Assembly: GCA_015522385.1 (NCBI GenBank)
Contig: WAMJ01000133.1
Coordinates: 1-18,832, forward strand
DNA length: 18,832 nt
Direction: 5' to 3'
Source: Candidatus Heimdallarchaeota archaeon
GTDB lineage: Archaea; Asgardarchaeota; Heimdallarchaeia; Heimdallarchaeales; Kariarchaeaceae
Shown: piece after piece, positions 13,824 through 18,832 of the stretch
Layout of the letters: each line of letters opens with the position of its first letter
Position numbering within the stretch: the stretch's first letter is position 1
The notes under the pieces: model-generated
What the model saw: the letters and a program-made list of their open reading frames with translations, nothing else
Told to the model about the DNA's origin: nothing
The model's database searches: none
Program-made: the position numbers and the translations under genes

Positions 13824-14555
13824 ATGGAGGATATGATTGATCCTGAGAAAGCGATCCAGATCAGGGAAGGAATCTACTGGTTGGGATGGCCTGACGAGGA
13901 TGCAGGATTCAGCAATAACCCTTACCTTATTCTTGACGGGGAAGAAGCAGTTCTTGTTGACCCAGGCTCACGGCTTGATGAGCACTGGAGGTGGGTCAAA
14001 AAGAAGATTGAGAGTATTATTCCTCTTGACAAGATCACCATGATCATAGTGAACCACCAAGATCCAGATCTCGTGGCGTGCATACCTCTCATTGAGGAGA
14101 TTGTAGGTGTGAACTCCTTCGAGATTGTGACCACGGATCGGACTTCGATTTTTCTCCCGTACTACGGGATCAAGACAGAGGTCACAACAGTTGAGGATGG
14201 AGATATTCTACAGGTTGGAAGCCGCCAGCTTATGTTCATTACCTCCCCGTATCTGCACTTCCCAGGAGCGATGGTCTTCTACGATATGAAGGAGAAGATT
14301 CTCTTCTCATCAGATATCTTCGGTGGATTTTCGGTAGATTGGAAGTTGTACGCAGACAAGTACTATCTTGAGTCCATAAAGCTATTCGCCCAACCGTATT
14401 TTCCTGCGAAAAGGCACGTCCTCAACTTCCTCGAAAAAATCGACAAGCTGGACATCGATATGATCTGTCCCCAGCATGGTTCGATTATACAACGTGACCT
14501 TGTGGAAGATGCGAAGAATACACTCAGAGATCTGGAGGTTGGAATATGGAAATGA
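13824..14555 (+). CDS. Metallo-beta-lactamase-fold protein of the ODP (oxygen-binding diiron)/FprA-like type
   Basis: This 243-residue protein has the MBL fold of the FprA/ODP group without the flavodoxin domain. Visible features are VDPGS at 46-50, the metal loop NHQDPD at 77-82 (family H-x-[E/D]-x-D), SPYLHFPGAM with H145, KILFSSDIFG with D164, and CPQHG with H218. ODP proteins bind O2 at a diiron site and act as sensors next to chemotaxis or signalling genes; flavodiiron proteins reduce O2 or NO. No flavodoxin domain is present here, so a sensor or partner-dependent role is more likely. The in-frame TTG at 13806 adds 6 residues, but the TATA-like box at about 13799 fits ATG 13824 as a leaderless start. 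The last 10 bases overlap the next gene, so the two are translationally coupled. Confidence 0.85.
   Translation: MEDMIDPEKAIQIREGIYWLGWPDEDAGFSNNPYLILDGEEAVLVDPGSRLDEHWRWVKKKIESIIPLDKITMIIVNHQDPDLVACIPLIEEIVGVNSFEIVTTDRTSIFLPYYGIKTEVTTVEDGDILQVGSRQLMFITSPYLHFPGAMVFYDMKEKILFSSDIFGGFSVDWKLYADKYYLESIKLFAQPYFPAKRHVLNFLEKIDKLDIDMICPQHGSIIQRDLVEDAKNTLRDLEVGIWK
14534..14538 (+). promoter_or_regulatory. Shine-Dalgarno site choosing ATG 14546
   Basis: GGAGG lies 7 bases before ATG 14546 and 13 before the in-frame ATG 14552, within the end of the ODP-like gene. The spacing favours 14546. Confidence 0.6.
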
Positions 14556-14860
14556 AAGACAAGTACGAGGCATTCACAGAGCTCTTGGTACAGAGAGGGC
14601 TTGGACTATATGGTAGAGACAGAATGGCCAAGATATGTTATGAGTCTGATGTAGGTCTCCTTGATGACGACACTATATCCTTCCTCAATGACGACAAGAA
14701 AGCGGCTATGGACAAATTGATCATCAACTACGCGAAGTTCAATCTGGTTGCGAAGATGACGGTTATGGCATTGGCTAAGCAGTACGAGATTGAGATTCCA
14801 GACGAGGTCAAGAAAAAGCGAGGTAAGAAGTCCCGCTTTGCCCGATTCTTCAGGAGGTAA
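14546..14860 (+). CDS. Small helical hypothetical protein with basic C-terminal tail
   Basis: I do not recognise this 104-residue protein. It is predicted helical: YEAFTELLVQRGLGLYG in the first third, DDKKAAMDKLIINYAKFNLVAKMTVMALAKQYEI in the second, then a strongly basic tail (KKKRGKKSRFARFFRR at 89-104). One cysteine (C31) is present. The tail could bind RNA, DNA or the inner membrane surface. It overlaps the ODP-like gene by 10 bases and is followed after 5 bases by the longin-like gene, so the three are almost certainly one translational unit. Its size and position suggest an adaptor between sensor and partner, which is inference only. Confidence 0.75.
   Translation: MEMKDKYEAFTELLVQRGLGLYGRDRMAKICYESDVGLLDDDTISFLNDDKKAAMDKLIINYAKFNLVAKMTVMALAKQYEIEIPDEVKKKRGKKSRFARFFRR
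14853..14858 (+). promoter_or_regulatory. Strong Shine-Dalgarno site supporting TTG start
   Basis: GGAGGT, within aggaggtaa, is 7 bases before TTG 14866 and 19 before ATG 14878. This selects the unusual TTG start for the longin-like protein. Confidence 0.65.
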
Positions 14861-14865
14861 TTTGT

Positions 14866-16113
14866 TTGAACCCAGAGATGATACTCATCATCAATGAAGG
14901 GGGAATCCCTATCTATTCTAAGATGCTAGGTAGTCGGGAAGAGGACATGTCTTCAATCCTGATCTCGAGTTTCCTAACTGCAATACAGTCATTCTCTTCT
15001 GAAGTGGTATCTAACAATAACTCTCAGATAATGAAGATCGAACTAGGCGGGCAGTACTTGAGCCTATACAAACAGAATAACTTCAGTGTAGCTAGCATTA
15101 TGAATGACTCCAATGAAGAGTACGGGAGAATGATTATGAAGATCGCTCAGATCTTCGAGTCGGATCTGGTGGAGATCATCGATGTAAATCAAGATTTTGG
15201 AGGATTGAACGATCTGATTGACTCACTTGTGGTACAGATGTTAGCCGAGATTAAAGTGAAGTCCGACCTTATACCTATTGTATTGAGGCCTCTACCCCCC
15301 AATCAATCAGAGCTATCACTATTCATTGACGGAAATCGCACTGTCAATGAGATCATAAATATCTCGGGAGTTTCGAAATCTGATATACTGGTCTTCTTGT
15401 TCAATCTATTTCAAAATGGCTACATTTCATTCCAGCAGAAGCTTGGAAGAAAGACTACGGTAATAAAGAGCCCAACTAGCTCCAAGAGGATAATCACTGG
15501 AAGTTCTTACTGTAACAGTAGGACTGACGAGGACGGAAACCTCATATCACCGTGCAATAAGTACGGGGAGGAAGGATGCACCAAAATCATCAAGGAATTG
15601 CAGGGACCAATGTTCTTGGAAAATCTTGGATTCTTCGATGTGGTTGAAAAGAAGGAGTATGTTCACTGCCTACTTCAGAATCAGATTTTCATCACCTTGA
15701 ACCCATTGCAAATCTCCATTCTCTCGGCCAAGAAATTCGTGAATGCGCTTCTGGACTCTGTGTCTTCAATACTCAACGTATCTACTGTGGATACCATGGT
15801 AAGCACGGCCATCAAGATTCTTGAGGAAGTAGGTTTGTCGGAAGAGTTCCAAAGTACAGTGGTTGGTCCACGTGTCAACCTAGACATGAACAAGTACCTT
15901 GACTACAATGCTTACGAACTGAAGACAATATCCGACACATGGTTTGGTCTACTTACTGAGATCCTTTACATGATCCCGAAGAATCGAAAGAAGATCATTC
16001 ACAGCATGATGGAGAAGAATGAAGATATGGTAATGGAGATAATGGAATTTGATCAGGATTTCAACTCACAGAAGTTACAGGATTTCCTCTTCCTAATTGA
16101 AACGATGGCTTGA
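14866..16113 (+). CDS. Longin/roadblock-like N-terminus, winged-helix and Cys-cluster protein
   Basis: This 415-residue soluble protein appears to have four parts. Residues 4-110 (MILIINEGGIPIYSK, then LISSFLTAIQSFSSEV) resemble the longin/roadblock-like domain common in Asgard archaea and in GTPase regulators. Residues 145-190 (LFIDGNRTVNEIINISG, then FNLFQNGYISF) resemble the small winged-helix/DUF4388-like module. Residues 216-268 hold C216, C230, C238 and C268, which could bind a metal or Fe-S cluster. The C-terminal part (about 275-415) is helical and unassigned. No membrane segment or GTPase motif is visible. TTG 14866 is the start by Shine-Dalgarno spacing. It is the third gene of the ODP-like operon, and the Cys set beside an oxygen-binding-type protein suggests redox sensing (inferred). 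Confidence 0.7.
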   Translation: MNPEMILIINEGGIPIYSKMLGSREEDMSSILISSFLTAIQSFSSEVVSNNNSQIMKIELGGQYLSLYKQNNFSVASIMNDSNEEYGRMIMKIAQIFESDLVEIIDVNQDFGGLNDLIDSLVVQMLAEIKVKSDLIPIVLRPLPPNQSELSLFIDGNRTVNEIINISGVSKSDILVFLFNLFQNGYISFQQKLGRKTTVIKSPTSSKRIITGSSYCNSRTDEDGNLISPCNKYGEEGCTKIIKELQGPMFLENLGFFDVVEKKEYVHCLLQNQIFITLNPLQISILSAKKFVNALLDSVSSILNVSTVDTMVSTAIKILEEVGLSEEFQSTVVGPRVNLDMNKYLDYNAYELKTISDTWFGLLTEILYMIPKNRKKIIHSMMEKNEDMVMEIMEFDQDFNSQKLQDFLFLIETMA

Positions 16114-16150
16114 GAACTCGAAGGTTACGAAGATATTATGAATATGAGAA

Positions 16151-16744
16151 TTGACAGTTGAACTGTTGAAGGAGAAGTTAATATCCCTCTATCTCAGTTC
16201 TCTCTCGGAGACGGTATCAGTTCCGGAGATTGACCCAACTCTGATCGAGTCTGGGTACGTAGAGATTACAGAGGGGGGTGCTGTTCTCACAGAATCGGGA
16301 AGATCTCAGTTCAAGGTTGTATTCACAGGAGGTACTTATGATCTCCTTCACTCAGGACACCTCTTCACTCTACAGGAGGCCAAGGGATTTGGTGATGTCT
16401 TGGTGGTGATCATAGCTCGTGATTCCACCGTCTCTGCACGCAAGAGAGTACCATTCCAGAGTGAAAAGGAGAGGTTGAAACTCATGCAGAATATCCGTGT
16501 CGTCGATCTGGCTCTTCTGGGTGATGAGCACGATCACCTCAAAACCGTGGAGATTGTTGCCCCGGACATCATTGCCCTCGGTGCTGATCAGATGTACGAC
16601 GACGATGTCCTCCTACGGAAAATACACCAACGAGGACTAAAAGATGTGGAGATACGGCGACTTGAGTCAGACTATGAGGGTCTGTCCACAACCAAGCTTA
16701 TCAAGAAAATTGTCAGCAGGTACTGTGATGTGGAAGAGATCTAA
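16151..16744 (+). CDS. FAD synthase-like nucleotidyltransferase (archaeal RibL type) with N-terminal winged-helix-like extension
   Basis: This 197-residue protein carries the cytidylyltransferase fold: FTGGTYDLLHSGH at 58-70 (HxGH), VVIIARDSTV at 85-94, ALLGDEHD at 121-128 and the closing STTKLIKKI, matching the family ISSTxIR. The pattern matches archaeal RibL, which makes FAD from FMN and ATP; glycerol-3-phosphate or other cytidylyltransferases are relatives. A riboflavin kinase in the same window supports RibL. Residues 1-53 are extra relative to the minimal enzyme and end with GGAVLTESGRSQ, like the wing of a winged helix, so it may also bind DNA. TTG 16151 is the earliest possible start, since the codon 16145-16147 is a stop. 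It follows the longin-like gene by 37 bases. Its stop overlaps the convergent M20 gene by 4 bases. Confidence 0.85.
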   Translation: MTVELLKEKLISLYLSSLSETVSVPEIDPTLIESGYVEITEGGAVLTESGRSQFKVVFTGGTYDLLHSGHLFTLQEAKGFGDVLVVIIARDSTVSARKRVPFQSEKERLKLMQNIRVVDLALLGDEHDHLKTVEIVAPDIIALGADQMYDDDVLLRKIHQRGLKDVEIRRLESDYEGLSTTKLIKKIVSRYCDVEEI

Positions 16745-17880
16745 AGGACTGTTCGAGTCAGTACCCTGTAAATCGCCTGTCGTGCTTGGTCAAGTTGCCA
16801 GAGCTCCAGTCTCTCATTCGTCTGGTGCAGCATCTCTGTACTTCCAGGGCCAAAGATCACAAATGGCACGTCTTTCTCTTCGATCAGAATGGCTGCATCG
16901 GTGCCGTAATACATACCCTTGATCTCTGGCTCCTCCTTCGTCAGCTCCTTCACACTATGCGCAACGAGATCGGTGAATGTCAGATCGCTGTTCTCAACCG
17001 CGGGTGTGTTCTCCATAACTTCTAGGGAGTAATGGATCGTGTAGGACTCCTTGTCGAGGAGGTTCTCAATGGATTCTATTAGCACATTATTGTTGACAGA
17101 CGGGACTGTTCTGATATCGATCCCCAGAACTGCTTTCTCGGGAACGACGTTCATCGCGGTTCCACCATTGAGAGTCCCGAAGTTTATACTTGTCCTTCCG
17201 AGGTCTTCTGCAGTATCTTCCGGTATTATTGACTTCAGTTTTGGCATGAGTTCAGCCAGACCCTCGATTGCATTGTGGCCGAGCTCTGGTCTGGAACCGT
17301 GGGATTGCTTCCCCTTTGCATGTATTTTCAACCAGAGCACACCCTTCTCCCTGACAGCTACATTGAGGTTCGTAGGCTCGGCAACGATGAGATGACTGGC
17401 GTTCTTCATTAGTCCTGTCTCCCTGAATCGCTTCGCACCTTGAAGCCCAACCTCCTCTTCAGAACTGATTGCTAGGGTGACCTGTTGCACCATTTCTGAC
17501 TCTTGCTGCCCGATCTGTAGAAGTGCTCCCACCAGTGCTCCGACTCCTCCCTTCATATCAACTGCTCCTCTTCCCCACATCTCTCCGTTAACAATCTTAC
17601 CCGAAAGTGGATGGTGCTTCCATGAGTCGACATCTCCAAATGGTACGGTATCCATATGACCCGACAAGATAAACTCGGGTGTGTTCTTTGGCCCAATGGT
17701 GATCTTGAGATTCGCCTCTCCTTCTTTATAGCGATCGATTTCGGAGGGATAACCGTAGTCCCCAAGGTGCTCTGCAAGGTACTCTATACCATTGACGGTT
17801 TTACCTTGGGTTGTATCAATGTTTATCATTCTCTGTACAATGTCCTCTACAATCTCCTTGATGTCCATAGTATCTCTCAC
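16741..17880 (-). CDS. M20-family zinc amidohydrolase (ArgE/DapE/carboxypeptidase type)
   Basis: This 379-residue enzyme belongs to the M20 family that removes acyl groups from amino acids or cleaves dipeptides using two zinc ions. The ligand set is complete: SGHMDTVP with H75 and D77, GRGAVDMKGG with D108, SSEEEVG with E141-E142, AEPT with E168, and a C-terminal STEMLHQTNE His. The dimerisation domain occupies about 180-290, with SHGSRPELGHNAI. Sequence alone does not decide among acetylornithine deacetylase, succinyl-diaminopimelate desuccinylase and a general carboxypeptidase. GTG 17880 overlaps the stop of the upstream gene in GTGA; ATG 17868 is the alternative, removing four residues. 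The link with an FAH-family gene suggests catabolism of an acylated or cyclic compound, an inference. Confidence 0.92.
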   Translation of the reverse strand: MRDTMDIKEIVEDIVQRMINIDTTQGKTVNGIEYLAEHLGDYGYPSEIDRYKEGEANLKITIGPKNTPEFILSGHMDTVPFGDVDSWKHHPLSGKIVNGEMWGRGAVDMKGGVGALVGALLQIGQQESEMVQQVTLAISSEEEVGLQGAKRFRETGLMKNASHLIVAEPTNLNVAVREKGVLWLKIHAKGKQSHGSRPELGHNAIEGLAELMPKLKSIIPEDTAEDLGRTSINFGTLNGGTAMNVVPEKAVLGIDIRTVPSVNNNVLIESIENLLDKESYTIHYSLEVMENTPAVENSDLTFTDLVAHSVKELTKEEPEIKGMYYGTDAAILIEEKDVPFVIFGPGSTEMLHQTNERLELWQLDQARQAIYRVLTRTVL

Positions 17881-18704
17881 CTAATTCTAAAACTCAACTC
17901 TCCAACCTCGGTGACTCCACAGTTGACGATATCTCCACTCTGAAGTGTTGCAACTGGATCCATGAAATATCCAACACCCTCTGGGGTTCCCGTGAGAATA
18001 ATATCACCAGGATAGAGCGTGATCGACTCACTGATGTACCTGATTAATTCCTCGATTGGGTAGATCATCTTGGCTGTTGTCGACTTCTGCCTTATCTCTC
18101 CATTGACGCTTAGCCAGATTTCCAGATTCTGAGGGTCTGTTATCTCGTCCTTGGTGACAAGGTACGGTCCTATAGGTAAGCTCTGGTCGAATGCCTTTCC
18201 TCTTGTCCACTGCTTACCTGGATCTGATTTTTGAATGTCTCTGAGGGTCAGATCGTTTGCGACAGTATATCCAAGCACGTAGTCCATGGCATTGCCCTCA
18301 ACTTTGGAAGCCTCTTTCCCGATGACAACTGCTAACTCTACCTCGTAGTCAAGATGCTCTCCCGTTGAGGGCTTCTCCACCTCTGATAGATGCCCAATCA
18401 TGTTGCTGGGGTACTTGGAGAAGAGGAGTGGTTTGCTCTCCGCAGTTCTTCCTTGCTCCTCAGCATGGGCTAAGTAGTTTCTACCGATGCAGATGACCTT
18501 GCCAGGTCTGGCTATTGGGGGTAGCCACTTTATGGTCTCATCGTTCTTTTCGATGACCGCATCGTGATCTACGAGGAATTCAGAGGAGATAAACGCTTCC
18601 ACGCCCCTGTCATCTCTCACGGGTGACTTGAGAAGCTCTAGCGTATTTCCCTTGACTATGCCGTATCTTTCCTCTCCGTTGTAGAGGATACGTGCTATTT
18701 TCAT
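17877..18704 (-). CDS. Fumarylacetoacetate hydrolase (FAH) family protein
   Basis: The FAH family includes acylpyruvate hydrolases, oxaloacetate decarboxylases and hydroxyhepta-diene-dioate isomerases, all metal-dependent and acting on keto-acid chains. This 275-residue protein has the usual N-terminal lid (1-65) and the core: CIGRNYLAHAEEQG at 72-85, LDYEVELAVVIG at 118-129 with metal ligands E121 and E123, GYTVANDLTLRDIQ with D151, and GKAFDQSLPIGPYLV at 169-183. The length and NYLAHAEE motif fit the acylpyruvase/oxaloacetate decarboxylase branch; the exact substrate is open. ATG 18704 is 29 bases from a TATA-like box. It is first in a two-gene unit with the M20 enzyme, which starts inside its stop codon. 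Confidence 0.93.
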   Translation of the reverse strand: MKIARILYNGEERYGIVKGNTLELLKSPVRDDRGVEAFISSEFLVDHDAVIEKNDETIKWLPPIARPGKVICIGRNYLAHAEEQGRTAESKPLLFSKYPSNMIGHLSEVEKPSTGEHLDYEVELAVVIGKEASKVEGNAMDYVLGYTVANDLTLRDIQKSDPGKQWTRGKAFDQSLPIGPYLVTKDEITDPQNLEIWLSVNGEIRQKSTTAKMIYPIEELIRYISESITLYPGDIILTGTPEGVGYFMDPVATLQSGDIVNCGVTEVGELSFRIR

Positions 18705-18729
18705 AGTGTAGATTCAGAGCATCACTTAC

Positions 18730-18737
18730 TAAAATTT
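18730..18737 (-). promoter_or_regulatory. TATA-like box for the FAH/M20 operon
   Basis: The minus strand reads AATTTTAG, centred about 29 bases before ATG 18704. No Shine-Dalgarno sequence precedes the ATG, consistent with a leaderless start. Confidence 0.45.
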
Positions 18738-18832
18738 GAGGTAAACCCCAATTCATCTGACACAATTCTATTTTCAATTCTGAATTAATCAAGGCTTTCT
18801 ACCAATGTTTTTAATAAATCAATTCTATACAC

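Overview
The window looks archaeal. Evidence seen directly: TATA-type promoters centred 25-30 bases before the start codon of most first-in-operon genes, a tRNA-Lys with a small intron at position 37/38 that folds into a bulge-helix-bulge, a CTP-dependent-type riboflavin kinase, an archaeal RibL-like nucleotidyltransferase and a translin-family protein. A eukaryote-like PPP phosphatase, a Regnase-like NYN nuclease and a longin/roadblock-like N-terminal domain would fit an Asgard-type archaeon, but that placement is inference. Coding DNA is moderate in GC; the gaps are AT-rich.

Layout. (1) 63-3305 (+): a lipid-type cluster with a polyprenyl diphosphate synthase, a canonical inositol-1-phosphate synthase and a second, overlapping synthase-like paralogue that has lost most catalytic lysines. 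(2) 3337-6282 (-): an alpha/beta-hydrolase-fold protein with a damaged triad, then a signal-peptide/ectodomain/membrane-helix protein with a cytoplasmic Regnase-like NYN nuclease domain, then a decayed gene. (3) 6283-6987: a 700-base AT-rich gap with an imperfect inverted repeat and one possible small broken ORF. (4) 6988-7085 (+): tRNA-Lys(CUU) with a 24-base intron. (5) 7176-8837 (-): a Cys-containing hypothetical gene and a bacterial-type GAPDH. (6) A divergent pair sharing one promoter region: PPP phosphatase (-, 8901-9713) and translin-family protein (+, 9790-10374), followed by a degenerate ~20-base tandem repeat. (7) 10660-11932 (+): riboflavin kinase and a CinA/MoaB-type protein; then a possible decayed gene and a glycerate 2-kinase-like gene (-). 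(8) 13824-16744 (+): an ODP-like metallo-beta-lactamase protein, a small basic-tailed protein, a longin-like/winged-helix/Cys-cluster protein and an FAD synthase-like protein. (9) 16741-18704 (-): a fumarylacetoacetate-hydrolase-family enzyme overlapping an M20 amidohydrolase.

How it fits together. RibK and the RibL-like enzyme would take riboflavin to FMN and FAD. GAPDH and glycerate kinase feed the lower glycolytic trunk. The prenyl and inositol genes fit membrane lipid or isoprenoid synthesis. The two least familiar arrangements are the membrane-anchored Regnase-like nuclease and the ODP/longin-like gene set, which reads as a possible oxygen- or redox-sensing module. Translation signals are mixed: first genes look leaderless, while downstream operon genes carry Shine-Dalgarno sequences.
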